Shown here piece after piece: positions 1 through 12,596 of a stretch of 64,000 nucleotides of DNA (its first letter is position 1; each line of letters starts with the position of its first letter). The position numbers were made by a program, and so were the translations under genes. This stretch comes from Symsagittifera roscoffensis. Lineage: Eukaryota; Xenacoelomorpha; Acoela; Convolutidae. The stretch lies in the NCBI RefSeq assembly GCF_963678635.1, contig NC_087063.1:20404701-20468700 (forward strand), given 5' to 3'. The notes under the pieces were generated by a model, which did not search any database, had not been told where the DNA came from, and saw only the letters and a list, made by a program, of their open reading frames with translations.

Positions 1-755
1 TAAAAGTAGTACCACTAACCATTGATGCAACACCATTAAACTACAATACATTTTTACCTGATACACGGAATAACAGTTTAAATTCGATCGTAATACACAA
101 TGAAAACCTTAATGGAACTAGAAATCTTACACAACAAGATATTCAAACACCATCACACTTCATAAATGAAGAAATTGTCCAAACAATAACAACTACACAA
201 CAAAGTATTTCACCAATACATCCAAATTTATCAACACCAAGAAATACAAATACTTCACTGGCACAAGTAACCTTACAATCAACCGTTAAACTTTCGGTTG
301 CTCCAAAATATTCACATATGGATTATCAAACATATTGACCCATGACAGTACCATCAAAACCACGAAAAACGTTCAAAAGAAACACTTTTGCAGAACACAA
401 TTATAATTATGCACATTCGTCAAAGATAAACTACCCCCCACGAAAAAATAATAATCATGTATGTTCTCACTATTGGGATAACCCAATGACAACAACCAAC
501 TCAGTAAATTTTCGAACTAATTCACATCCTCCACAGGATCATAGTGGAAACTACCCATTCTTTCAACAAAATAAGAATAAAAAGCAAGCACCTCATCATA
601 CGGATTACTTATCATCTGATGATGATTATTTATAACCAGACATTTTTGCACCATATGCCCAAGAATATCGCACACAAGGATCGCGACGACCTCATACATA
701 TAATCGAATTTTTTCTCCAAACCCAACAGATACAAGAAATCAACAACCAATACAT
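1..755 (+). other. Leader / upstream gag region of the first LTR element
   Basis: This A-rich stretch has short open frames, the longest at 342-635. It has the same G-poor composition and Asn/Gln/Thr/Pro-rich coding flavour as the gag ORF that follows. It is probably leader plus N-terminal gag sequence. No LTR or primer-binding site was recognised, because the element begins outside the window. Confidence 0.5.
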
Positions 756-2501
756 ATGCCAAATCCAACTAATACACAATCTTTTCAACCAATTCAACCA
801 CAAAACCCAATGAATATGCACTCTTATCAATCAACTCAAATGCAAAATGAAATACCACTTCCATATTACCTTCAGCAACACGAAATAACAAAAAATCAAC
901 TTTCAAATTTTTCGCAACTGCCAAATGCCGCAGAATCACTACAAATGACAATGAATCCATACCTCATGGGTGGATCATCAATAACATCAAATAAACCACT
1001 GATGGTATTTACAGGAACAGATCCTGAATATTCTGTAGAAGTTTATTTAAATGCAGTAACAGCAAATTTAATTTTAAATATAGGACCTGAACCAATTAAT
1101 ACGCCACTACATCAAAATTGGATACATAGACGCACAGCATTGATACAAACAACTTTAGATGGCGCAGCTCAAAAATGGTTTTCAGTATTACCTATAGAAA
1201 TAAAATCAGACTGGAAAAGGTTTACACAAGAATTTTCAAAAGTGTTTGACTCCGAAAGAAATAAACAACACCAAAGAGTTTTATGTAATGAAATTCGCAG
1301 ATTACCAAATGAAACCATCAAACAATTAGCAGTACGTATCGAAACACTAGTTCGAAAAGCATATTCACTCAATACACATGACTATAAAAACACAAAAATG
1401 ACAGAAATTGTAATGATGACCTTAACACCTCAATTAAGGAAAATAGCAATAAAAAAGAGAGCATCTCATCCTTCCTCAATTCGAGAGCCAGATTTAGATT
1501 TTCGAAAACTAGTAGACAAACTAGAGCAAGCGGAAATCACAATGAAACTTGAAGAAACAGAAAATCTAAAACTACAATATGTTAATCGAATTGAAACAAA
1601 CACTACGCATATAAATAACATACAGGAATCAGATACAGACCTAGTTGAAAAAATCACTGAAATACTAAATATTTATGAAAAACACCCAAATTTTAAAGGC
1701 AAACCATCCTTCAAAAAATGGTGTAATTATTGCCGACGATACGGACACAGTATTTCCGAATGTAGACAAAAACAACAAGATAACCAAAACAAACCTCAAA
1801 AGCATAAAGACCAAATAAATCGTTCTATCAATATAAAAAAAAAGATCAGAATCTACCAAAAAAAAACATATATAGTAACAACAGTTCAGGAAAAACACTT
1901 CCGAACAACACCAATTACACAAGGAATCAATCAGCATATAACTCAAGTTATAGAGGAAGACCACCAGAGCGAAAAAATACACAGAATTCTTCACAAAATA
2001 ATTATAATCGATCAAATAATCGAAATAACTATTCGAGATCAAATTCCAATGCAACACAATTTGTTTCTAGATCCAGTTCCCAATCAAACCCAAGAAATAA
2101 ACACTATTCCAATAATCAATCACGAAACTAATCATACAACAGAAATAGAAACTATTCACATAATCGAAATAGAAGTTATTCGAACAATCGAAATCAGAAT
2201 TACCCGAACAATCGATCAAGAAATAACTCATATAATAGATCAAACTATCACAGATCAAATGACAATTATCAAAACAGATCACGGAACAATTCACAAAATC
2301 GAAATTCAACTTATAATAATCAATATAGAAATTATTCCCAGTCACCACATAGGAATAATAACCATTATAATAATTCTAAACATCGATACAGAAGTAGTAC
2401 ACCAAGACATCAAAGACATATTAATCAAGTACAGTCAAATGAAGAAACAACATCAGACCCCCCAGGTATTGATGACACAGGAAGTAACGAACTACAACTA
2501 A
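756..2501 (+). pseudogene. gag: Gag region of the first LTR element
   Basis: This is a 581-codon frame. The N-terminal fifth is Asn/Gln/Pro-rich. Residues about 80-300 form the capsid-like retrotransposon gag domain, with a W-I-H-R-R-T segment and a G-A-A-Q-K-W-F segment typical of Ty3/gypsy gag. Near residues 325-340 is one CCHC zinc knuckle, C-N-Y-C-x4-G-H-x4-C, which would bind the element's RNA. The C-terminal third is low-complexity Ile/Thr/Gln-rich and probably disordered. The product would assemble the intracellular particle. Family and role come from known gag biology; the knuckle and core are visible in the translation. Treated as a fossil part. Confidence 0.8.
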
Positions 2502-2859
2502 ATCAAATAAACTGTGGATCATCAGATACAGAAAGTGATACAGAAAATACCATCTCCGTAAATATGATAACAGTCGAAAACGACTACGAACCTATCATAT
2601 ATGAACAACCTTTTACATCACATATATATGAAAATCAATTGGAATTCCTTCACAATTATTAAATTGAACCCATCAATACTACACAAACTGCACAAGAAAT
2701 AAACGAAATTAACACGGTAAATAAATCCGATGAAAAAGACAAAACAAAATGTTTAAACACAAATCATATTTATCAACATATACAAAAAGAACAACCCAGA
2801 GAAAAAATTTGGACAATACCATTTCTCTTAGAAAGTCCAAGAAACAAAGAATTTCAACC

Positions 2860-3180
2860 ACCAGATCTTGAAATTGATTTTTTAATTGATTCAGGAGCAG
2901 AATCAAACATAATTAATATTCCCACATGGAATGAAATCAAAATATTACATCCAAAATTAACGCCTCTTGAAACCTCTAGTAAGCTAGCAACAGCAGAAAG
3001 ATCAACATTAGTAAATTATGGAAAAATCCAATTATTCCTTCTCCCCACAAGAACAATGGAACAAAATAAAATTCTAAACAAACCATTTAAACAAATATTT
3101 CATATTACTGATATTAAACACAATATCATTGGCATACCATTTATATCGAAATATATACCATCAATCAACATCTTGAATTA
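2860..3180 (+). pseudogene. Retroviral-type aspartic protease region
   Basis: A conceptual translation near 2870-2930 reads F-L-I-D-S-G-A-E-S-N-I-I, with the D-S-G-A active-site motif of retropepsins. It is followed at about the expected distance by an I-I-G-I-P-F-I segment near 3125-3150, matching the second conserved strand (I-I-G/L-G). The position between gag and reverse transcriptase is the normal one for Ty3/gypsy. The protease would cleave the polyprotein inside particles. No separate gene start is claimed because it is normally part of pol. Confidence 0.65.
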
Positions 3181-3394
3181 AAAAATACTGATCAAAGATA
3201 GGTACACAAAAACAAAAAATACAGCTCTAACATTTTTTCAAAGATTAAATAAACAACCACCATTCTTCTCAAAATTTTATCCAATTTATAACCAACAACG
3301 AAAACACCTCAAACCACTATCAGGAAATATAAATAATTTTTCAATAAAACAAGTTCACCAGTATGATAAAAATCAAAATAAACAACAACTTTTT

Positions 3395-3832
3395 ATGTCA
3401 GACTTTGAATTTAAACCTATTCACAAGTTTTTCAAAGTCACGATTTCATCTATAAAATATTTGAAAAACACGAATTCCGACATCATTTCGCTACACGTGT
3501 ATAACAATACACCGTATCAAGTAACACTACCCTTAGGACCTTTAGGATATTGCGAAACAAACGCTACAATCTCACCCATACATGAAATAGCATACCGCGT
3601 AAATAATATACTCCAATTATTAGATATTTGCCAATCCACAATTCTTAACGAAGAATTATCCATAAATAACATAATAAGCAATGAAAAAATAAACACAAAT
3701 TATTTCACAAAAACACCATATTTTAAACCAACATTCAATATAACAAATTACACAAAAGAACAACAACAATTTTTAACGATGTTTAACTTTGAACACTCAC
3801 AAATTACACAAATTTCGAATTTGACAAACTAG
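3395..3832 (+). pseudogene. Protease-RT linker region of pol
   Basis: This open stretch between the protease and reverse transcriptase motifs is rich in Asn, Ile and Thr. It has no recognisable catalytic motif. By position it is the linker leading into the RT palm and fingers, the usual place for the extended N-terminal part of gypsy RT. It is listed as a part of the fossil, not as an independent gene. Confidence 0.4.
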
Positions 3833-3834
3833 CA

Positions 3835-5322
3835 AAACAACTATTAAAATATTCAAAAGTCTACGCAACATCAAATTTTGATGTTGGGAAAATCAGTTCA
3901 TCACTACATCTCCCGTTAAAACCTGACGCAGTTTTCAAAAAACAAACAGCTAGTGAAGTACCAATTCATTTACATGACAAAGTAAACATATTACTTGATA
4001 TTTTAGAACAATACAAAATTATCTCACCAGTAAATAAAGAAGAACAACCAAAAGGTAACACATTTATTAACCCTGTTATCATCCTAGCAAAAGGAGAATC
4101 ATTAAAAATAGTTTTAGACGCTAGCTACCTCAATTCACTAATAGACGAATCAAAATGCAATTGGCCTAATGAACCAATACAAATTATTTTAACAAAAATA
4201 AACGGAAAATACTTTACAACCGCAGATATGAATAGTGCATATAACCAAATGCCACTAGATGAACAATCACGACGTTTAACACAATTTGTTATTGGAAATC
4301 AACAATATGAATTCAACCGCCTATTCCATGGAATTTCCATAAGACCAGCAGCATTTTCAGCTTTTATGAGCAAAAGTTTTAGACCACTAATACTCAAGAA
4401 AAACGCAATCACCTATTTAGACGATGTTTTTATCCAATCACAGACAAAAGAAGAAATGTTTACAGTTTTAGAACACTATCATAAAATACTTCAGAACGAA
4501 AATCTGAAGGCCGCCCCCGATAAACCACACTTCTTTTTAACACGAGTTAAATTTTTAGGACATAATATAGAAAGAAACACAATCACTCCATTGAAATCAC
4601 GCATTGATGCTATTCAAAAACTTCAACCACCAACAAACAAAAAGGAAATCCAAGAATTCCTTGGAATGTTAAATTTCTTAAGCAAGTACGTTTATAAAAT
4701 GCAATTATATTTAAGACCTTTCTATAATATCCTCAGACAACAAAATAATTTTGAATGGACCACTGAACATCAAACACGATTTGAAGAAATTAAAAAACTT
4801 CTAACTGAACAAATTTCAAACACAATTCCAGATCCAAATCAACCATTCTATGCAATGTGCGATGCTTCAAATTTTGGCATCGGCGCAGCATTACTACAAT
4901 CACATAGTGGTACAAATAAAATGAACCTTATATCAGCAAATTCCCGATTATTCACTCAAGCAGAGCTACGACTCTCAACTCTAATGAGAGAATGTACAGC
5001 TATAATTTATACACTTACAGAATATGAATTTTTGATACTTGGATCAAAACATCCAACAGTTCTATTCACAGATCATAAACCAATTATTTTTCTCTTTACA
5101 CAAAAGTCAAATCCCAATCACCGAGTTTATAGATTTCAATTAATTCTAATGAAGTTTCCAAACTTACATATAGTTTGGACAGCAGGAAAGAATCTTGCAT
5201 TACCAGATACATTAAATCGAAATACACCACCTGAATTACTTACACGAAAAACTACCGTTGAAATACCCAAAAATATAAAATTTTACCTTGCAAAAGACGA
5301 AACATCACCCCGACTAGAATGA
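3835..5322 (+). pseudogene. pol: Reverse transcriptase and RNase H region
   Basis: RT palm motifs are visible: T-T-A-D-M-N-S-A-Y near 4220, the F-x-G-I/L-S-x-x-P-A-A-F-S segment near 4330, and the catalytic Y-L-D-D at about 4415. After these come F-L-G-H (about 4555) and the connection segment F-L-G-M-L-N-F-L-S-K-Y. The RNase H part shows M-C-D-A-S-N-F-G-I-G-A-A-L, R-E-C-T-A-I, and T-D-H-K-P-I followed by A-D/P-D-T-L. This order is diagnostic of Ty3/gypsy pol. The enzyme would copy element RNA into cDNA and remove the template. Part of a broken element. Confidence 0.9.
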
Positions 5323-5699
5323 AAATATGCAGTAAAAACTGACATTGAACAATCACAAATAAATAACCTACAACATTTCCCACTTTACTTAGATTGCCAA
5401 AATAATCACTACGAAGTTGATCTACTAGGAACATCAACTTTCAAACCAATTCCATACTCACAATGGATAAAAAATAACACCCAACAAAAACGAATAAAAC
5501 ACCACTCGCATAAAAAAGACCTTTTTCCGTTAATTGAAAAAGAAAATTTAACTTATAAAATAAATTTATCAGGACCACAAACAAATGATTCAAAATACAC
5601 AATAAATCAAGTTTTTGACCTCCATGACCCACTTGACACAATTCCCCTATCTAAATTAGAAATTGAAAATATTTTTCTCCCTCCAACAGACAAAATTAC

Positions 5700-7174
5700 A
5701 ATTGAAATCTTGAAACAATATCAAAAGCTTGACCCAGTAATTAGACAACTAAATTCACGGCACAAATACAAAACTAAGCCCGTAAATGCAGATACCACAA
5801 TTTTAGGAAATAAAACACTCCTCCGATATTTCCGAAATATTAATAATACAACAATTAATGAAAACACAGACCTTCTAGAAAACCAGATAAATGATTCTAC
5901 AGTTCCCTGTCTCCCTTTAAGTATGATTCTAATAGCTTTTAATATTTCACATACACAAAACACTAAAGGACACTCTGGATCAGAGAAAACATATTCAAAT
6001 TTTACACAAAATTTTTATTTCCCAAATGCACCAATTTGGATAAAAGTACTATGCAATGATTGTATAGTATGTCAGCTAAATAAACATTATCCAAATCAAA
6101 AACAAATAGCACAAAAACAAGATTTTAAAGGACAAAGTTTATATTTTAACCATCGTATTTCATTCGATACAAAAGGACCAATTTCACCATCCTCTGAAGG
6201 AAACTCCTACATTATGGTAATTGTTGATGCATTTACACATTATGTAGCACTCAACCCAGTACCACATTGTAACGCTTATTATGCTTACACAACACTTTAT
6301 GAACACTGGATAGCTAAATTCGGATTACCCGAAATCTTAGTTACAGACAACGGTACAGAATTCATAAATAATAAAATCATCACACTATGTCATTTATATA
6401 ATATCAAACACAAACCACGTACATCTCATGCACCTTACGGTTTTGTCCTTACAAACGGTTTAGTACAAACGGTTCATACCATGGACAAACGGTTTAGTCG
6501 AAGGTATGAACCGTTCACTACAAGAATATCTTAGATGTATCATAAACGGAAATGATACAAGATACACAGAATGGTCAGCAAATGTAAAATTGTTTCCCTT
6601 AGCATATAATTCACAAATTACGACTACTCTAGGAATGTCACTATACGAAATGGTTTTTAATCAAAAGCCACGTGAACCAATTATGTTTACAGCAAACTCT
6701 CATAAAAATGCACAAGGTCATTGCCAACCAAATAAAGACTCAGTTTGTTATAACCTACCTTTACACACGCATGATGAAGATCATTTTCATCACCCACAAA
6801 TCCTTAAATTAGCCTCCGGTACACACACCGAATGGATTTTAAATAGAGATAAAAAACACAAGGAAATTTACCAAAGAGTAACAAAAACATTGTTACAAAG
6901 GCAAAACATTAACGAACAAATAAATTCACGCTTTACATCAGCCTCAGATTTAAAAAATGGAACATTTGTCTTAATACCTAATTTTAATACACAAAAAGGA
7001 ATTTCTAAAAAATTACAACCCCTTCGCAAAGGACCATACCAAATAATTACCAAACCCACTGACGTAACATATAAAATCACCGATTCAGACCGAAAAGAAA
7101 TTGTTCAACATCGAAACAATCTATTGCCTTACTACCCAAAAAAATACGCACTACGCGAATTAACTCAATTATAA
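5700..7174 (+). pseudogene. Integrase region
   Basis: The zinc-binding H-H-C-C region is seen as G-H-S-G-x-x-K-T and C-x2-C (near 5970-6075). The catalytic core has D-T-K-G-P at about 6168, V-T-D-N-G-T-E-F at about 6340, and a later N-x-x-L-x-E/L-Q-E-Y helix. The C-terminal part has G-P-Y-Q-I-I and H-R-N-N-L-L-P-Y segments typical of gypsy integrases. The enzyme would insert cDNA into the host chromosome. The region is not intact. The downstream basic tail near 7370-7450 (S-S-R-L-R-N-Q-P-R-K-N-Y) resembles a pol C-terminus. Confidence 0.85.
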
Positions 7175-8084
7175 TCTTTCACAGGTTTAAAAGTTATTCA
7201 AAATCACCCACATACGGAAAATGAAATAAATGAACAAAATCATTCACCTTGAAAAACAAAATAAAAAACCAACTACAACTCAAAACAATACAAAAAAGCT
7301 AGATCAAAAAATACCTCAAAAAGAAAGGAAAAATAGAAAAATGATAGAAAAAATTATAGCACAAGAACAAGTCGAGAAATCAGAACATAGAGAGTCATCA
7401 CGACTTAGAAATCAACCACGTAAAAACTACAAAACATTCATCCCACAATCTAAAATATTAATGAAAGTTGAATTTCAAAAACAATTTTTAATTTTAAAAT
7501 TATTAATCTTTGCACATCTGAATCATTTTGAACTTTCATTTTTTAAAATAACATGCTGACAAACACGGAACGATTCTAGTTCAAAATTAGCCAATAGGAT
7601 TCATTCAATCCGTCACCTTCTATAACTATAACACAAACCAATTAGACGAAAAATATTAAACTCCAGGCATATCTATAACTATAACTTTACAACCTCCAGG
7701 TCAAAAATAAGCAAACCACTCAAACTTGACAACTAAAATAAATACCACCATAATATCATAACCCTCCCTTGTCTAATAACGCAAAGATCAACAATATTTT
7801 CCCAACTCAGACCTCAAAAACCCCCCAACCAAAATTGATAAATTAGCCTAAAGTAAAAATATGACCATATTAATTTAGCCTAAAGTACAAAAATCTCAAA
7901 AATACCCCAGATCACCTGACAATTAAAAATAAAGCAAAGAAGACCTCCCGAACACCATAAAATTCGCCCCCAACAATTTTTCACAAAACTCAATCCACTT
8001 GTCAAAAAATCAATAAATAATTCGACCACACTTGAAAATCGCCCCAAACAACAAAAAATATTCGACCAAGAAGCCATTTCTTAA
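7175..8084 (+). other. Pol C-terminal tail and non-coding interval
   Basis: Up to about 7560 is a Lys/Gln-rich open tail that continues the integrase composition. From 7560 to 8084 I see no coding potential, only G-poor DNA with a short direct repeat of the words TAGCCTAAAGTA near 7850-7885. This would be the place for splicing to the 3' ORFs in an envelope-bearing element, but I cannot identify a convincing acceptor. Confidence 0.4.
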
Positions 8085-8315
8085 ATGATCTTCTCTCGAT
8101 CAGTCAATACAATTTTCAACATTTTCATAAACCTTTTAACAGTACTTAAACTTTTATTCATATTTCTCTTTGATTTTTTTGAAGCTTTTATAATAATTTT
8201 AATCTTTTTTTGCAATATATTTTTTAAAATTTTCTACTCCCTATTTGAAATATATCTCCAACTTTCCCAAATCATTGACCATATTCACAGGTACGATAAC
8301 CCAAAGTTTATTTAA
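8085..8315 (+). CDS. Small very hydrophobic ORF, post-pol
   Basis: This 76-codon ORF is dominated by Phe, Ile and Leu, with two or three potential membrane segments covering most of the protein. It lies directly against the next ORF: stop and ATG are adjacent at 8315/8316. I do not recognise a family. In an LTR element this position would suit a membrane protein expressed from a spliced RNA, but function is unknown. The composition could also be chance in T-rich DNA. Treat as part of the fossil element. Confidence 0.35.
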   Translation: MIFSRSVNTIFNIFINLLTVLKLLFIFLFDFFEAFIIILIFFCNIFFKIFYSLFEIYLQLSQIIDHIHRYDNPKFI

Positions 8316-9104
8316 ATGATACGAACCCTTTTTAGTAGAACAGATGTTTTTTTACTATTTGTAATTTTTATAACATTTTTATCATCCATAATTTTGACAA
8401 TATGCAAATGTATAAAAAAGGCAATCATAACATTCGCCTTAGGAACAATCCTTTTAATTCTTTTCCTTGAAGAATACTACAATAAACATAAATTTTTTCA
8501 CAAAGAAAAATCAATCAGACAACCCTCAAAAATTGCTAACCAACAATCACACAGTCAGTCTTCACCGACATCATCCCAAGAAAACCCGACAATACCTACA
8601 ACTACCCAAAACCCCCAAACATCCACACGAATTTCTTTCCAAGATAACCCATACACTTTTGAAGAACGACACGCTCGCTTATCTGAACCATTAGAACCAG
8701 TTCAGCGACAGGCACCTCTAAGTGAACCAACATATAACTTGTACCCAACATTACCACAAGAATTAAGTAGAATAAGAAATATTAGTCAAAACCAAAATAC
8801 AGGTGAAATAAATAGACAAATTATACATCCACGACAAAATAGAAATTTTCAAAACCCCCGAGTTCATTTTGATATACCCCAATCCCCATCACCAAGTACT
8901 CCAGAAAACCCAATTAGCATACTACCGGAAACCCCTACACTTCTTTCACAACGTAGCACCTCAAGTATACCCTCAGATTACTTAGGTTCAACACCAACAT
9001 CTGAACAAATACGTGACAATCCTTTTAACCCCCCCCCCCCAACCAAACGTCACGACTACCATATTGGACAACACACCCATTCACACAAGGTGAACCAAAT
9101 TTAA
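8316..9104 (+). CDS. Membrane-anchored Pro/Ser-rich ORF, post-pol
   Basis: This 262-codon ORF is predicted to have two N-terminal hydrophobic segments (about residues 12-34 and 38-52) and then about 200 residues of Pro/Ser/Thr/Gln-rich, probably disordered sequence. It contains L-Y-P-T-L near residue 145, which fits the YPxL late-domain pattern used by some retroviruses to recruit ALIX; one match in a disordered tail is weak evidence. It starts immediately after the preceding small hydrophobic ORF, so the two may be read from one RNA. No homologue is recognised. It could be an accessory or envelope-associated product of the LTR element. Confidence 0.45.
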   Translation: MIRTLFSRTDVFLLFVIFITFLSSIILTICKCIKKAIITFALGTILLILFLEEYYNKHKFFHKEKSIRQPSKIANQQSHSQSSPTSSQENPTIPTTTQNPQTSTRISFQDNPYTFEERHARLSEPLEPVQRQAPLSEPTYNLYPTLPQELSRIRNISQNQNTGEINRQIIHPRQNRNFQNPRVHFDIPQSPSPSTPENPISILPETPTLLSQRSTSSIPSDYLGSTPTSEQIRDNPFNPPPPTKRHDYHIGQHTHSHKVNQI

Positions 9105-9199
9105 AAAATGACCAAATAGATATTTCTACGGATGCAACAACATCATCATCACTACCAGAAACATTATCACTACCGTCAACGCCATCAATAAGCCAGATT

Positions 9200-12128
9200 T
9201 CACCGACGCCTTTCTAAATTTTCCAAATAACCTCGACGCTAGATATCGAGAACAATCATCAACAAATATCCCTTTAAGAATAGATTGGAACACGTTCACA
9301 GCAACCCCACCATTATTTGGACAACATCCAGAAAGTAACCGACTCCACAATTGGGCACTCCATAGACTACAATATAGACAAGACATCCACGAAGACATTC
9401 GTGACCATACAAATACTCCAACAAAATAGTCTACAATTAAAATTTGAAATCACGGTTAAACTTAACAACATTGCTCAACATCCTTACCCATTAAACCCAC
9501 CAAATATAACAGCTCAATCGCTACCACCACCATTTATAACAACTGAAGTATTATATAAATACGACAGATATACCAAAAAGACAATTGGTTACATCACATT
9601 TTATAACCCATACTCAGGATTATCATACACATGTATATTCTAAAAATATTGATACTTCAACAAATCCTTTTTCTAACATTTTCCGATCAGAACACAAATC
9701 CTTCTCCCCGCACAGGACCCCAGGACTTATTAGTAACTACGATTGTGAAGAAAATGAACAAAAACACTACACAAATATGCAATAAATCAAGTATCACAAT
9801 GCGAAACGGAACCACAAGCTATAGAAACTACAAATGAAATAGCGACACTGTATTCAAAAGCCCGAGCAACAACAGTCGTAGGATATAAAATTACAGCGAC
9901 ATTTTCCAAAAAGAAAGTACATTGTTCACAAGTTTCCAACGGAAATAAAAACCGACTTGACCACGAATCATTCTACCAAAGTAATATAGAACGACTTCTA
10001 CATCTAAATCACGATGATTGTAAAAACGAGCTACTCAGATTAAATATCACAAGAAATAAAAACACCGACAGAAAACTAGTATATTTTCAAGTCTTTGCCG
10101 ATTCTGTACATCAAGCAGAACTTGAAAGATATCAAGGACATATAAAACTAGATGAAAAATACCCATACAACGGCGCACACGGAAGATTAACTTATGACAT
10201 ACACGATAAGCACTGGATACCACACATTCGTATAAATAATCCATCAAACTGCAAAGCAGACACAAAAAATAACGGATATCAAGAAATAATGTTTTTCGAT
10301 TGGAAAATACAACTCGAAAAAATACAACTCACATGAGATTTATCCGACAACACCATGATCTATCAAGGAATTAGATTACCTTGTAAAAAAGATCAAGGTT
10401 ATTGTGATCCTACAACACGGACACAAGCAACAATTGTTTGGTTTCCCGAAGATACATGCACAACATTTCAAGTAGCAAAAATACACGCTCGAATGATAAA
10501 ATTTCACGAAAAATATTTTATACAATCAATTCCATATGAACAAGTCCATCCATCACGAAAACAAAGTACTGATTTTTGAAATCTCTATAATATAGAAAAT
10601 AAATTAACACGTTTCCAAATATATCAAGAAACAGAAATCGCATGCAAATACAGAAACCCACTTCACAAAACACAATATTCTGAAATATTAGTTGAATACG
10701 AAAAAAGTTTCGACATGACAACTGGAAAAACAAAAAATGACCCTTATGCCACAGGTCACCATCTACACGAAGGAACATCATATATACCAGTTAACTTTCA
10801 AAAAAGTAATGGTCAACCTGTTGGACACCTAAAGCCACATGATACTAGAAGCACACGTTTACAAGAACTATCACTGATGAATAATTCTTATTTTGGTAAT
10901 ATCCACTATGATATTCACTTAGATATGAAGTTAGACTACACGATTAGTCAAATTTTTCAAGAAATGTCACTCTCCGAATTAGAAACACTTCACCAACTAT
11001 GCAAATTAGAAAGGACACAAATCCTACAATCCTACGCAGGATATTTATTATCAGGAAATAGATCAAATTTTCTAGTCTACGAAGGAAACATTTTATGGTT
11101 TTATACTTGTACCAAAAAAGTATCACCACTATATGTTTTTGAAGATAAACGATGCTATAAAAGAATCCCTATCTTTTATAAAAATAAGGTAAATTTTGTT
11201 GACACACTTTCAAAACGAACATATTTTTGGGATACCGCAGTCCCATGTGGATCAGAAAATAGCCACAATGTAGTACAATTGAACCCTGATGAAGATAAAT
11301 ATTATCTTCTTGTTAATGCAATCACTCAAAAAAATTTCACCCGAAAGCATCAGAGCTATTGCTCGTAATCCAAATATTGATTTACAATCAATTGGAATCT
11401 ATTCAAAATCAGATATCCAAGAATTATTAACACAAATGGACACTATACAAAGACAATCAAAAGACCAAAATTTACGCAAATTTGCCGAAACCGCAGGATT
11501 TGCAGATATTTATACACAAGATTATAGCGGATATTTTAAAGACATTAAAGACTATATATATCTAAACGGTGAAAAATACAGACCACAAGATATTTCACCA
11601 ATAAATATTTTTAGCTTTGTTACACTAAAAAATGAAATTCTCGATTTTCTAGGATGGCCCTATTACATCTTAGAAAAATTAGCTATCCTATACGCAATGT
11701 TTAACTTTATAGGATTTCTTTTTTCACTCTTAAAAGGAATCTATAACACATGCGCTATACACACACAAGTAAATAGACAAGCAAGTGTAGCACGCATACT
11801 ATTTGCAGGATTTTTTGGAATTTTTTCATCATCAATTAACAAAACTTTTCTAGACGCACAAATAAAAGAATATAATACAAAAATAGCGACAACACAGAAC
11901 ACATACGACGAAGAACATAATAACATAGAAGGAACACCTACCGCACCACAGTTGCCACCCCTACCACATAACCATCCATTATCCTTAGTCCCACGTAATT
12001 TCCGAAACCTAGCAATAACACATAACTCAAGTTTTAGACCAAACATATCGCAAAGTCCCATACAACATATAATGACACATCATTCACAAGATGATAATAC
12101 TTATGAACAAATTATACGCAATGTTTAA
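9200..12128 (+). pseudogene. Envelope-like region
   Basis: A roughly 2.9-kb stretch of open frames encodes cysteine-bearing, Tyr/Asn-rich ectodomain-like sequence followed by a strongly hydrophobic segment near 11690-11830, a plausible transmembrane anchor. Position after integrase and this architecture fit an envelope glycoprotein, as in other envelope-bearing Ty3/gypsy elements. I cannot assign it to a viral glycoprotein class. It is broken in more than one place. The call as envelope is inference from position and topology, not from a recognised motif. Confidence 0.5.
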
Positions 12129-12538
12129 CTTTATAGGATTTCTTTTTTCACTCTTAAAAGGAATCTATAACACATGCGCTATACACACACAAGTAAAGAG
12201 ACAAGCAAGTGTAGCACGCATACTATTTGCAGGATTTTTTGGAATTTTTTCATCATCAATTAACAAAATTTTTCTAGACGCACAAATAAAAGAATATAAT
12301 ACAAAAATAGCGACAAGACAGAACACATACGACGAAGAACATAATAACATAGAAGGAACACCTACCGCACCACAGTTGCAACCCCTACCACATAACCATC
12401 CATTATCCTTAGTCCCACGTAATTTCCGAAACCTAGCAATAACACATAACCCAAATTTTAGACCAAACATATCGTAAAGTCCCATACAACATATAATGAC
12501 ACATCATTCACAAGATGATAATACATATGAACAAATTA
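11691..12538 (+). repeat. 424-bp tandem duplication inside the LTR element
   Basis: The segment starting TACGCAATGTTTAAC at 11691 recurs at 12115, a period of 424 bp. The second unit ends near 12538. I count about ten base differences between the units, so the duplication is old relative to sequencing error but not ancient. It covers the hydrophobic segment and a Pro/Asn-rich stretch. Confidence 0.9.
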
Positions 12539-12596
12539 TAGAACAACCCCATACCACCGCTTTTCAGTCTCAAAATAATTATGTTTTCAGCCCACG

